DNA from: Gautieria morchelliformis
Taxonomy: Eukaryota > Basidiomycota > Agaricomycetes > Gomphales > Gomphaceae
Direction of reading: 5' to 3'
Length of the DNA stretch: 64,000 nt
Assembly: GCA_015179125.1 (NCBI GenBank)
Contig: WHVA01000010.1
Span: forward strand, 495,400 to 559,399
Shown here: one piece after another, positions 1-11,660 of the stretch
How positions within the stretch are numbered: position 1 is the stretch's first letter
How the letters are laid out: each line of letters opens with the position of its first letter
The notes under the pieces: generated by a model
Database searches by the model: none
What the model saw: only the letters and a program-made list of their open reading frames with translations
What the model was told of the DNA's origin: nothing
Translations under genes and position numbers: made by a program

Positions 1-1442
1 AACCACTTTTCATCACAATTGAATAAGATTTAAGCTCTGCAGAATTTATATCTATCAAAATGTCAGAAATACTTCAAAGTGGTTGAAAGGCCCACTTCTC
101 TGCTACACAAGCAACATTTCTGATTTCTTTGCTTTTATCATCTTGTTAAAGGGTCTATAGCCTTCAATTTATAGCTTCTGATATTGACATCGGGTGTAGT
201 GAGGCGACCAGGGAAAGGGGTTTCAAACTCCCGGTGTTTTCAAACTCCAGGATCTGATTGTAGTGCTTCTTAGCCGAGTCGTAACAATCGACTATGCACT
301 CGCGCGTCGGTAGAAAAGGTATCGGGCACGGGCATGTCCAAACAATGATTGAGCATGTGTACACCTGGAGCGTATACATACCCTAAGTTGTACCTATGTC
401 CCGAACCGAGCCTCTTCCCAACATGGTGACATCCAGCGAGCATGAATTTACAATATCTCGTCCAACAACTTCCAGCAACTTTTCCGTGTCACCCCACAAC
501 TCAAAAGGGGCCACGTACAGGGTTGGCCATCTGATTTTCTGATTTTTAAATTCATATCCTACTCCACCAGTATTCTCTTGCCACTCTCCATCATTAGTAC
601 CCAGAGCAGTGATATAGAGCAGTTGAGATTGTCTACTCAGACCGTTCGTGTGAAATTCGTGTCATCAAATCATCGATGATCTTCTGCGGCGCGCGGCAAG
701 GATCGGATGAAAGCAATGAAAAATGGTTGGATAGTGGGGTGGTATTTCCCCCAGCCGCTGCCCCGCTGATTTGAGTGAGATAAGCCATCAGAAGGTGCAT
801 ACCCGGATGCCCGGGGGGTCTTTCTGCACGTACGTACGTAGTACTTACTGTGGAAGGAATCAGTTAATTTATCAGACATCTGCGTTGGCTACTAGGCACA
901 TGAATGAATTGATCCCTTCAGTCGTCACAAAGGAGAGTAAGTCATGGTGTAGGGCGGGCCGTTTAGATAGCATAGCAAGGACAAATATCTAGTATAAATA
1001 CTGGATGACAGAGAAACACGTCGTAAGAGCCGCAAGAGTGTCCCTACAACTGTACCAAGGCGGTCGAGGTTTCACTACTTGCAGAACTTTATAACCCATT
1101 CTGCGCGACTTGTTGAGCCCCGCGCGCCGCACTCGAGAAATTCAATTCACTAGATTTAGTGGATTAATAAAAATAGCTGAAGTTTTTCGACGCACGACGC
1201 ACTCACAGCTGTATTATCATCTCTGACACAAGTGTGCTTGGAAAATGTACATGGGTCCTGATAAAGGCTCGCATCCCCATCACTCGTCAAGCCGAGGCTA
1301 ATAGAGGCCAAGATCAGTCAGGCGATATTATTGTAGAATATTTACGCACTATGAGAATGTCCCTAAAAACCGAGACAGATCACGATCATCCCTTCGCCGC
1401 ATAGTTAGCCCAGGGACTCGCTTGAGCACTTCAAAGGACCAC
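1..1442. other. Intergenic, no gene seen
   Basis: I see no open frame with recognisable domains or coherent exon structure on either strand. The stretch just downstream of the prenyltransferase (about 1260-1440 on the minus strand) may hold its last exon. Confidence 0.4.
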
Positions 1443-2660
1443 TCACCAGATTTTCGGCATATCCTCGAGGATCTGAGAATCTTGTTGCAGATAGCTTGCG
1501 TGTCTTTCGAGATGGCCGGAAAAAACCTTGGCAACGTGAAAATCGTTGGCTGCCATCAAGCGCACTGGCAAGTATAATTTGACCTTAGGCAAAGGGGCGT
1601 GTGCTCTCAAGTCGTAGTACATTATAATTCCGCGGGTGGAGTCCTGAAGGGGATTTGAGTCGGCTCCGCCTAGTTGAAGCAAGACTTGGCGTAGCGATGC
1701 GACGTATTCCGCGGACAATGGGATGGCTCGGCCGAGGGAGAGCTGATCAACCAAGCAATCTATGTCCGTAAATTGGTATCGGAAATAGACTTTGACTCTA
1801 GCGTCGTCGGAATCTTTGCAGTCGACTGCCACAAAGATGGGATCTGGAGAGAAACGTGTCTGCCAGTCCAATGGCTTCGAATGGAGATAATTCACCACCG
1901 TGGACCATGGCTTTTCACGACCTGAACCAGACATGGCCTCCGAGAGAAGAGTTAACTTTTCAGTGCGATTCAGTGTAGGACGAAAGACGGCATAAGCCTT
2001 CGTCTCGATGTAGTCTGGTAACAGATCGTACGCTAATAAAATATTGACGACGCTGGTTGATGCCTTCCATTGACCGTCCAGTCGGGTGAAGCCAAAAACC
2101 TCCAGGATATGGATGAATAGCCCAGAGTCCATAATAGTGGGATGCTTGTGTCCCACCTTGGATCGAGAGAAACGATGAAGAGAACCTATGACGTTGAGGC
2201 CATATGCCATTACTTCTGCCGCGTCTGTACCAGTGGTAGAGGTAGGGGGGATTGGTTCCATAGCGAATCTGACCAGGGGCTTCTTGTGGGGGGGTTTCCA
2301 TGACATACTAAACTCGATAGGGGCGTGGTCGTCGCACATGAACGACTTCACGACTGGAGTGTCTCGACCATCTACTACCATAGGCCGGGGACCAAGGAAG
2401 TTGGTCCAAATGGAGAACCAATCAATATACCGCTGTCGTTCGGTTGGCGTATAATCCCCCGCAACAAGCAATTTGTAGAAGTGGCCGTGTAGCTTCTGGA
2501 ACCAGAAATCGGCATCTGGGGAACGGGAGGCTGTAAATTCCATCATGCTACCAACCAACGGGGATTCATTCAAGTTAGAATAAATTTTAACGAGGAGCAA
2601 GGGAACTAACTTCGTCAAGGGGCGCTCTTCAGCGGTCAGGCGATGGGAAGAAGTCACCAT
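1443..2660 (-). CDS. DMATS-type aromatic prenyltransferase, 3' end incomplete
   Basis: The single long exon encodes 405 residues that read as a fungal dimethylallyltryptophan synthase (ABBA-fold) prenyltransferase. This family transfers a dimethylallyl or longer prenyl group to an aromatic ring, usually an indole, in secondary metabolism. Visible family marks are the opening LTKLVPLL region, the segment SFMCDDHAPIEFSMSWKPP near residues 105-125, and the following VRFAMEPIPP. Known fungal members are usually about 430-470 residues long, so roughly 30 or more C-terminal residues are missing. The frame stops inside a good 5' splice site (GTGAGT directly after the codon for Ile of the final Ile-Trp), so a last exon probably lies between 1350 and 1440, or the gene is truncated there. 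I could not recover a convincing C-terminus. No other tailoring enzyme for a gene cluster is adjacent; the next gene is a sugar transporter. The family call is firm, the substrate unknown. Confidence 0.85.
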   Translation of the reverse strand: MVTSSHRLTAEERPLTKLVPLLLVKIYSNLNESPLVGSMMEFTASRSPDADFWFQKLHGHFYKLLVAGDYTPTERQRYIDWFSIWTNFLGPRPMVVDGRDTPVVKSFMCDDHAPIEFSMSWKPPHKKPLVRFAMEPIPPTSTTGTDAAEVMAYGLNVIGSLHRFSRSKVGHKHPTIMDSGLFIHILEVFGFTRLDGQWKASTSVVNILLAYDLLPDYIETKAYAVFRPTLNRTEKLTLLSEAMSGSGREKPWSTVVNYLHSKPLDWQTRFSPDPIFVAVDCKDSDDARVKVYFRYQFTDIDCLVDQLSLGRAIPLSAEYVASLRQVLLQLGGADSNPLQDSTRGIIMYYDLRAHAPLPKVKLYLPVRLMAANDFHVAKVFSGHLERHASYLQQDSQILEDMPKIW

Positions 2661-2783
2661 GATAGCTTCGATTCGTGGTGATCTTGGTCGACGCCTGCTT
2701 CTTTATATAAATTGTAGCCACAGGTCCTAAGAGGAGATACGCGACATGTCATTGCCAATTAGCAGGATGTATGGGTCATATTC

Positions 2784-3175
2784 AGGATCTCTGCATCTCT
2801 GGATTTGATAATTCCATGAGCCATCTGTGCAGGGAAAACATTATGACCGGATGCCACTGCCTTTGTACACTGGGACGGACAGCTTTGAGTCCAAGGACCA
2901 GAAATATTTCCAAGATATATCACGACTTGATTATGCACTACTCACCGACAATGATCATCTACGTTCTGATTTGATGTCCACATGATATTTAGGGTTTCTG
3001 CGTCTCTGGATTTGATAATTCCCTGAGCCAGCTGTGCAGGGAGAAAATTATGACCAGACGACCCTACCTATGTACACTGGACCGGAGAGACTTGAGTCCA
3101 AGGACCAGAAGTATTTCCGGGTTATATCATGGCTTGATTATGCGCTGCTCACCGACGGTGATCATCATATGACTT
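2784..3175. repeat. Tandem direct duplication, period about 207 bp
   Basis: Two diverged copies lie head to tail: one begins near 2784 (anchor TCTCTGGATTTGATAATTCC at 2796) and the next near 2991 (same anchor at 3003). Both continue through TTGAGTCCAAGGACCAGAA to ACTCACCGAC. It is non-coding in all frames and lies between the divergent prenyltransferase and transporter genes. Confidence 0.85.
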
Positions 3176-3618
3176 CCCCTGGACCAAGAGGCCCGTTCAG
3201 TTGCTCTACAGACAAGGTAAAATAGAAAAGACGATACGCCCCAGTGTTTGCAAGGGGCGAATTGTCACGCAACAATATGCACTGCAGAAAGTGCAGCGTT
3301 TGAGTAAATATGCTTCACTGGTGTGCTCGTCATGTACTACTTACTTCCTAATTTGTGGAAACTTCAATTCTTCTCGCGTTATCAGACACCCTTCATCGAT
3401 TATACTGTACTGGCGTTTGTTGGGATTGAAGCTTGAAGGATGTTTGGAGCAGGCCACCAAGTACTGGCCGGGAACAAAGCAGGCACTTGCCGTGTGACGT
3501 AGGCATCATGAGTTCCATAGCGGACAGCAGAGAAGCAGTGTCTAGTCCGAACAGTATGGGACAATTCTGTAAAATGGCCACTTATAAGTTACCGGGCCTT
3601 ACATCAGCAGCCGCCTGG

Positions 3619-3681
3619 CTCAGTCCTGTCCGTTCTCAGGTTGCCAGGCGGACTGGCAACCTGAAAACAGACAGGGCTGAG
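3619..3681. repeat. Long hairpin, 29-bp arms
   Basis: The arms 3619-3647 and 3653-3681 are reverse complements with three mismatches, and the inner 11 pairs (CAGGTTGCCAG / CTGGCAACCTG) are perfect around a 5-nt GCGGA loop. It could be a tiny foldback element or a transcribed hairpin. No target duplication was seen. Confidence 0.85.
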
Positions 3682-4486
3682 TTAAGGGTCTTGCTGTCGC
3701 AAATTTCTAGGCCGTCTCGTTATTCCCTTGCTCCTCAAGTCGATCAGCCGGGCTGGGAACAGTGGGAAGTTGGAACTGCCAGTGAGAAATGTAAATCCTG
3801 TTTTCCCCGGGTTTCTCCGCTTGCTGACGAAGTTCTATGCCAGCCTAGGATAATCAGAAGAAATGATTTGATATTTTTGCTAGCGCACTATAAACTGCGG
3901 TCACTGTAAAGCCTTTGATCACGTCTTCTAAGTACAGACAATTCCGGCAACTTGGCAACGGTGTCACATGTTCCTTCTTTTTCGGTTAAAAAAAGCATTT
4001 GGTCTGCGCGCTATGTTTGCGCCAAGCGTTGATTGGGAGGCTGTATGATCAAATACTTCTATCCATGTGCCGAGTGGAACCGTGTATTCTTTCTCCCTGG
4101 CGTTCACCCGACGGGCTCCGGATTTGTAGGCCTCGCGTTATGGAAACCACGTATCACCAGAAAGGCTCATAGCCTACATACAGTGATCATAAAAGGTGGA
4201 CGAGGGAATATGCATGTAAGATCTATCTTGGTTGGCATCCTTAGAGTCATCCTGACGATTACTTGGCAACAAAGTGACAAACGTTTCAAGTGACTTCTCT
4301 TTGAAGAGATACTATCGTCGTTAGTAATGCTACTTTTAGCCCGGCAGAGACGAACCGTTGTTGACCCGGGCCGCACCGTAGGCTGGAAGTGACGATATGA
4401 TGGAGGTCAGTTGACATATTATAGTTCATTATTTTTTTATAAGAGTTCTTCTGAGCCTCTACCATTCAGCCTCCGTTCGCCCTACC

Positions 4487-7180
4487 ATGGAAGGCCCTCC
4501 TCGTGTCTTGAGCAGCAAAAAAGCTATTGCATTTTGTTTCTTTGTCGCTTTTGGTGGATTCCTTTTTGGGGTAGGCTATTCGACAAAACACCATTTTAAA
4601 TCCTGACCTTTATGTTAGTATGATATCGGTGTAATTTCAGTGAGTGTCTGAAAGGGTGCAAAGACCTGGTTACATAGCATTGTGAAAGGGATGTCTGATC
4701 ATGAAAGATTTCAACAATCGCTTTGGAGACCTGATAAATCCTGATGGAACCCGCACATTATCGGCAAGCCGCCAGTCCATTATAACCTCTCTGCTTTCCG
4801 CTGGGTACGTCTCTATTGGTATCGGATAGATCTGTGTCATTCACACTGAATAAAATGTAGCACCTTCGTGTCAGTCTTATCCAATAAATTGCTGCTTTCT
4901 ACCTGAAACTGACCTGTCACGTCTGCAGCGGCGCGCTTGCCCAAGCCCTCACCTCAGATCGCTTTGGAAGAAGAGGATCTATCCTCACATGGTCATGCGT
5001 CTTCACGGTCGGGGTCGCAATACAGACAGCGACGCTTACCTCGGTTGCACAGATCACATTTGGGTGCGTTTGCTTTGGAGCGTGTTCGTATAGCATGTAT
5101 GATAATGTTGCCCACACTTCGTATGGGAAGTCGTTTTGTCGCTGGCCTAGGTGTCGGAGCGTTATCAGGTGATTCTAGTGTTAGAGGAATGTGAATAAAG
5201 ACTGACGAGCCTTTCATTAGCCATTGTACCGCTATACAATGGCGAGGCTGCCCCTAAAAAAATCCGTGGTGCTATGCTGGTACTCTATCAGCTGCAAATC
5301 ATCACCGGGTGGGTATATTTTCGACTGAGCCATGTATGTAAGAATATAGTTTATCGTCATCCTCACAGCATTTTCTTGAGTTACGTTCTGGACTTGGCGA
5401 CCCATAATATTCAGAATACCGCTTCATGGAAGGTAAGTAATTGGTTAACGTTCTCATTTTTGTTCTGGTTGTACTTTGATGGGATATTTTCCTGTAATTA
5501 GATTCCAGTAAGTTTCACACTCGTGGGGTATAGTAGGATCAATTAACTTCATGTGTACAGATCGGCTTACAACTCTTATGGGGGGTTATCCTCATTTCTG
5601 GTATCATGTTCCTACCCGAATCTCCGTGAGTATATCATCTTATGCAACTGGAACTGTCAGCGCGAATTTGACTGTCTTCTTCAGTCGTCATCTCCTTGGT
5701 CTGAAAAAGGTCGATGAAGCGCGAGCAGCTTTGTCAGATCTTAATGGAGTCCCAGGCGACGATCCACTCATCCAGGATCTCATAGAAGAACTCGAGCTTG
5801 GTATCAGAGAGGAGAACGAGGGGGGCAAGGCAACCTGGTTGGAATGCTTCTCCACACGCAACCTACTCTGGAAGCGGACTGGAAACGGCATGATGTATGT
5901 TCAAGATGGTGAGATTCTGTGTGTGGTTATACTGAAATTTCCTGGTCTTCCCAAGGCTGCAGTTCATACAACAATTGAATGGGCAGAACTTTTATTGTAA
6001 GTATAAATACCGAAATATTTGGCGACAATAGTAATCTCAGGTGTTTGCAGATTACTACGGCGACACTTTTTTTCAGAGCGCTGGTACCACGTGCGTTGTA
6101 TGTTATCCTCGTGGACTAGGTCGGACTGATGTTGTCCTGGTAGATTGTCGCCATACGTTATCCAGACCATTTTAGGCGGTGTTTCTGTTGTCGGCACCGT
6201 TCCGGTGTGGTTTTTTGAGATGGCTGTTAGCAATAATTTCTGACATGGTGATCCATAGGCTCTTTATCTCATTGAAAGTCTGGGCCGACGGAAATCTCTC
6301 TTACTTGGTGCTTTTCTGGAAGGAGTAAGTACACCACTCTTCAGGCCTGCAAGTAGCTTACAGCCACTTCAGCTCTGCTCGATTATTGTACAACCACGCC
6401 TTCATTTACTATCCATATGATCTAACCTGTTGTTTCAGGCCGGACTCGTTGGCCATTTCCTGCTTGCACCACCGGGAACACCAATATCACAGCTCACGAC
6501 GCGTAACAAGCAGGGCGGCAACACTCTGATTGCTTTCGCCGTGCTTCACGTATTTTCATTCAATATGTTTTGGGGTCCGACGCCATGGGTTTATTTAGGA
6601 GAGAGTTTCCCTCTCCGTGTGCGCGCAAAGGTACCAGATGGTTTCATTTTGCCCTTCGTTTGGATGGAAGTCTCACCGTGGCGTTTCAGTCTATCGCCCT
6701 CGGCAGCGCAACCAGTCAGTAGACAATCTATTGCAGGTATCGCGCCTGACATGCAGAGTTTTCTCAGACTGGATTTGGAATTTTCTTCTCTCGTTCTTCG
6801 CTCCACGGATAGCCGCCAAGTATGCTCTGTATTGTGGCAGTGACCCCGGATGCTAACGGTTGCTCACCGTCCAGGATTGGCCCGCTCATCCTGCTCATAT
6901 TTTTTGGAATGCTTGTATTCGGTTACGTTTATGTTTACCTGTTCGTGCCCGAAACCAAAGGCCTCACTCTGGAAGAGGTCAGTGACATGAATTGAATGCC
7001 AAAGCTAAAGCGTTCTTATGACACTTTCAGGTGGACGAGATGTACCGAGCACGTATTGCCCCATGGAATTCTGACAGCTGGAAACCTTCAGGTCGACTAG
7101 ACGTGCATCATGATCGTGACGAGAAAGTCGTGCCACAGGCTGAAGTTGAGGATAAGGGTGGTAATTCCATCAAAGAGTAG
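4487..7180 (+). CDS. MFS sugar transporter (STP/hexose family), 20 exons
   Basis: Splicing gives a 521-residue, 12-helix sugar porter of the major facilitator superfamily, which moves hexoses or related polyols by proton symport at the plasma membrane. Family marks in order are YDIGVIS in helix 1, SDRFGRRGS after helix 2, [13 protein letters not shown], an in-frame WKIPIGLQ, the PESPRHLL motif before the central loop, QQLNGQNF with Gln pairs that contact sugar in helix 7, ESLGRR, and [11 protein letters not shown] at the end of helix 12. Exons: 4487-4570, 4619-4639, 4689-4804, 4861-4869, 4929-5063, 5131-5168, 5221-5308, 5369-5432, 5502-5507, 5561-5625, 5685-5894, 5956-5996, 6051-6090, 6144-6204, 6259-6324, 6439-6630, 6690-6714, 6768-6819, 6875-6977 and 7031-7180. 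They sum to 1566 nt, an exact multiple of three with no internal stop. Two are micro-exons of 9 and 6 nt. Substrate cannot be told from sequence alone. Confidence 0.9.
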
Positions 7181-8006
7181 ATGTACAGCAAGAACGATGG
7201 GCGGTGCGTGCCATATCTAGTAGCTCACTTTTACCTGGCGTCCCTGGGTTGAAGTAGACGGCACCCCTGATGTAGCATCGCGACGGTCTTCTATACTCAC
7301 GAGATTCAGATCTATAAACGCTCTTATATGATGGGATGGCACGAATGTGGCAGCCATTTTTTTACGAATCAACGTTCAAATCTATTGCAGTGAGATGTGA
7401 GTGATGGGAAAGGAGCCACAGGGGACACCGTTACGCAGCAGAAGACATGTGTCGGCATCCTAGCATCCAGCTGTCGAATACATTGTTATATTTGACTTGC
7501 ATCCACACTGACGTGGTCGGGCTGTCCATGATTTGTTTTTGTTTCTTGGCAAACATTACTCCTGGGCCCAATTGATGAGTGGGATACGGTTGTTTCCTAT
7601 GGCCGACTGGTCGATCTTCCTTCACCACGTAAATTAATCAGGTTCAGTTACGATTAAGTGTGATGATGGATAGCTTGCAAGCTGAATCACATAGGCATAT
7701 AAGGAACCCCGAGATATAAGGAAACAATGGGTGACCATCACAAACAGCGAGCACGATTAGAGCGTACAAGTTGCATATCCGACCGTTGCACACCGTACAA
7801 TGGAGGCGGCAAAGGTGGTGTGGTGTAATACCGGTATTGGCAGACGCGAGTAAGCATTGAAGCCAGAAAGTGTTCAGCTGCTACTGATAACAGTTCATTA
7901 ATGCTGAATACCGCATGTGAATGGAAGCTGTGGATAATAAGATTTAGAAACTGCTGGAATAGCCAGCAGCTTGGTCTGCCTGCTTACGCAATCACCACCA
8001 CCCACA
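7181..8006. other. Intergenic, no gene seen
   Basis: This is the downstream region of the transporter and the upstream region of the ubiquilin gene. I see no supported coding or RNA feature. Confidence 0.4.
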
Positions 8007-9460
8007 ATGTCTTCCTCCACTGATACGAGTGAAATATCGATTAACATCAAAGGCAAGTGTTAAGCCTGTGCTGGGAGGTGTTCTTCTGACGAGTGTTTCA
8101 GGTCCCAGCGAGTTGAAAATCCAGATTACCATTTCCACAGACAAGACTGTCCTCGACCTCAAACATGCAATCGCGGAGAAATCTGATGTGGAAGCCGACA
8201 GGCAGAGACTCATATACAGCGGTCAGCAGTGCGATGACTTCGTGCTAGGGTTGGACTCATTGCTCGTTCCGTTTGCACAGGCAAAGTGCTCAAAGTGTGT
8301 GGTGACTGCTGCCACCTATTACAATGACTAACCGCCTATGAAGGATGACGACTCCCTATCGTTATACAAGATCCAGTCCTCACATACCATCCATATGGTG
8401 AAAGGCGCAGCCAGAAATACATCCGCAGCCTCTACCTCTGCGCCACAGCCGTTGCCAGCCATGCAAGCGGGACAGAACCCCTCTGATCCACTTACCCTTC
8501 TGAACTCCCATATGGGCCATGGTCTCATGGCTGGTTTCAACCCTTTTGAGGGACTCGGAGTCAACCAGAACGACCCCAACATGGTCTGTTACTCTTGCAA
8601 TACAACTGGCAACGAACTGCGAAGTTAACGCACTTTTATCCAGTTCCAGGGCATGATGGATTCCCCGCAGTTTCTTCAACAGATGTCCAGCCTAATGTCC
8701 AACCCTGCTATAGTCGACCAAATCATTGCTTCGAACCCCAATTTACAAAATATGGGGCCTCAGATTCGACAAGTCTTCCAGTCTGAGCAGTTTCGGCAGA
8801 TGATGTACGCCCCGAGAGCTGTTTTTTGTTCTCCATTTCCCACACGCTCATATATGCTTGATGAAAGGGCGAACCCAGATTCATTGCGGACAATGCTTCA
8901 AATGTCGTCGATGCTTCGAGAGTCTGGCGGTATGCCAGGTGTAGCGCCTGGAGCAGGTCTCTTTGGTTCACCTCCTTCGAACGCTAATCCTCCTGCAAAC
9001 CCACCACCGGGCCCAAACTCAAGCGCGAATCCGCCGTTCAATCCGTCTTTATGGCCGCCATTCCCACAGCCCAACCAAGCTGCCGGAACAGGGACAGGGA
9101 CTGGGACAGGGACTGGTGCAGGATCACAGCCGCCTGGAATCGGAACAGGTGTCGTTGACCCAGCACTCATACAACAAATTCTTGGTGGGCTGGGAAGCGG
9201 TGCTGGAGGCGGACTTCCTGGACTCGGTGCTACTCAGCAGCCAGCTGACAGTAGAAGTCCGGAAGAGCGGTTCCAGGTGCAGCTGCAGGTCAGTTAGGTT
9301 AGACTTCTTGAGCATTGAGTGTCTCTGACTATTCTACGCCTCACAGCAACTGCAAGACATGGGTTTTGTGAATGCATCGCAAAATGTCCGTGCGTTGCTG
9401 GCGACGGGTGGCAATGTGCACTCTGCGATCGAATATATCCTGTCTGGCGGAGGGATATAA
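8007..9460 (+). CDS. DSK2: Ubiquilin/Dsk2, ubiquitin-receptor shuttle
   Basis: Seven exons (8007-8052, 8102-8221, 8281-8294, 8344-8583, 8644-8804, 8868-9288, 9347-9460) give 371 residues, in frame throughout. Residues about 10-85 form a ubiquitin-like domain (LKIQITISTDKTVLDLKHAI, then KVLKDDDSLSLYKIQ). The middle carries the STI1/heat-shock-chaperonin-binding segments typical of ubiquilins (MMDSPQFLQQMSSLM, NPAIVDQIIASNP, SLRTMLQM). A Pro/Asn/Gly-rich linker follows, and a C-terminal UBA domain reads LQDMGFVNASQNVRALLA. The protein binds ubiquitinated clients through the UBA and the proteasome through the UBL. The first intron is of the rarer GC-AG type (GCAAGT at 8053), and exon 3 is only 14 nt. 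The linker contains a short Gly-Thr repeat encoded by tandem GGGACA/GGGACT hexamers near 9090-9120. The neighbouring genes are not functionally related. Confidence 0.93.
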
Positions 9461-9595
9461 ACTGCTTCCATCATGTATAGAGGTCTAGTTGTGAGATGGA
9501 GACGATACAATGCGACATTATTATTGTGTATAAAATAGGGCGTTGGTATGTCTAACGATATAGCGTGATACAGTGGCAAAGCTGGAGGATACATC

Positions 9596-11660
9596 TTATC
9601 GTTTTGTGCGCTTGACTTCATCCGCAGTATCTACTTGGGTGGGGCTTGGTGAATGGGGCCGTTTGACCGTATTCACGCCATCGTTATCATGATTAGCGTC
9701 AGGACCTGCATTTGTGACGTCTTTTACACCTGTGATCTTCGTCAGTCTTGCACATCGGCGACTGAGATCTTTAGACATACCTTTGGTCTTATCTCGTGTG
9801 CTGGGAGGCAGGGGCCTGAAATAGGGCTGTGCCAGCCAATGTGGAAGGATTGTCGATCCTGTGGCCTCTTCCACTCTAACCAAATCCCCCAACGACAACC
9901 CATTCACAGCCTCCGCGGCCTTCTATACACCCCAACAATCATATTAGGGAATATATAAACCACCTTAATGACTTCTCGTACCTCCATCCGCTCACGCATG
10001 TCCTCGCATATCGCATGGTACTCATCCAATGTTCCAGGACCACGCGCACGTCCCAGTCTATCGCGGAGGTCTTTTTCGATGCCCAACGCCGGACGCATAA
10101 TCTTGAAGAGGTGGCCCTTGACAGCGCTGAGAGGGGTAGGCGTTTTTAGCCCACGCACGATGGATAGGTACTCCAATGCTAGCTCAGCATGGGGTGGGTG
10201 CGCGAGACATTCTGTCGCATGCGCGGGAAAGTCGGCAGCGTCAGACTGGGTGACGAGGCTGGCAGGGCCCTGGGGCAATGATGTGGGGTCATGAGATGGT
10301 CCCGACGGCAAGGCGGCGAACAAAGCAGCGTTGTACAGATGTCCCTCAGCACTCATGATAGCGTCCGCGCCTGTGTGGGCCAGACATCGTGGAATGTCAG
10401 ACGCGTATAGAATGTTGCCATTAGCAAACACGGGAACGTTCACCGCCTGTTTTACGGCGCGAATAGTGTCCCAATCCGCAAGGCCCTAAAGTTGAAGCAA
10501 CGACCGGAAGCGATACCCATGCAAGAGGTAAGTGAAAAAGAGCCGCTATCACGTTCCAGAAAGGACATACGCTATTTACACCACGTTGTTCCCGAGTCCG
10601 ACCGTGACAAGTAAGGATCTGCGCTCCTGCACGCTCCATCATTTGCGCATATTCTACCGTCTTCTGAATCGAAGGAAAGACTCGAAACTTGGCAGTGACA
10701 GGGATGCTAAGATTCGTGTGAAGGATGTTAACTAAAAGTCAGGATCAGCGGCCTGGGTAATAATGCCACATCGGACATGGTCTTAAGGTAACGAAGAAGA
10801 GGGACTCCTCTGCGAATCGTTTATGGGATGGAGGAAGCCCGAAGGACTATTTAACCTCATCATCCAACCAGTCATTGCACAGAAGCAGGATGTGAAAAGC
10901 TTCCAGGGCGAACAATAACGTTGCCCTGGATATATAAAACTATGCCGACTGTCTCCCCAGCTCGATAAAATGTGGCAAGCCCAAAATACGGAGACATAAA
11001 AACACTTACTAAGACGGAACACCAGATCCCAATCATCTTGCAAAAAGCAACCATATCTTCCTCGACGGGCTATGTCCTGTGGACATCCAAAGTTTATGTC
11101 TACAGCATCACAATGTGATTCCACAAGCTTGGCCGCTTGGAGCAATAGGTCAGGGTCATTGGCACAGAACTGTAACAGATCAAGCTGATGAGAGTATACT
11201 TTCCGTGGAAGGATGCAACCCACCTGTATGATAAGTGGACGGTCGGCAGGGCCACCTTCTTCCATGTTCGGGATGTTGAAGTTTACATCACGGTATCTGG
11301 GATTCTTGGGATCCACAAAAAGCTGCAAAGAAGCATGCTGAGCCTCACGCCACGTGAATATTGTTGTTATGTACTTTTGCATTGATCATTGGCGTATACA
11401 CGAGCTGATATGGCGCAAACGTTACTTTGTGTCTCCGTCATCACATTTATCAAGAACGTACATGCGCACCATATCTCCGAGCTAGTATTCGCCAGGGCTA
11501 TCTCAAGGACTTTTGTCCATAGGAACTCATTATTTAGATAAAGATGGCTTACAAGTTCGCTCTGGTCAACCATTGGCGCAACGACGTATCGTGGGCTGCC
11601 TAAAACCTGCCTGTAAAAGTCATATCCACCGAGCTTGGAGGTTGATGGCTGTAACTCCAT
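9596..11660 (-). CDS. DUS1: tRNA-dihydrouridine(16/17) synthase Dus1
   Basis: Eight exons (11660-11553, 11497-11462, 11404-11375, 11322-11224, 11169-11010, 10731-10571, 10485-9964, 9922-9596) give 480 residues. The enzyme is an FMN TIM-barrel reductase that makes dihydrouridine in the D-loop of tRNA. Family marks are VVAPMVDQSEL at the first strand, LVYTPMINAK, the catalytic-cysteine segment DINFGCPQDIARRGRYG, CHGRTREQRG, and the FMN-phosphate loop VPVFANGNI. The length fits Dus1 and includes a Lys/Arg-rich C-terminal tail. Intron 5 (10732-11009, 278 nt) is about five times longer than the others. In its middle it contains a short open stretch that I could not assign. Start choice: the ATG at 11660 gives the expected short N-terminus. 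Confidence 0.92.
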
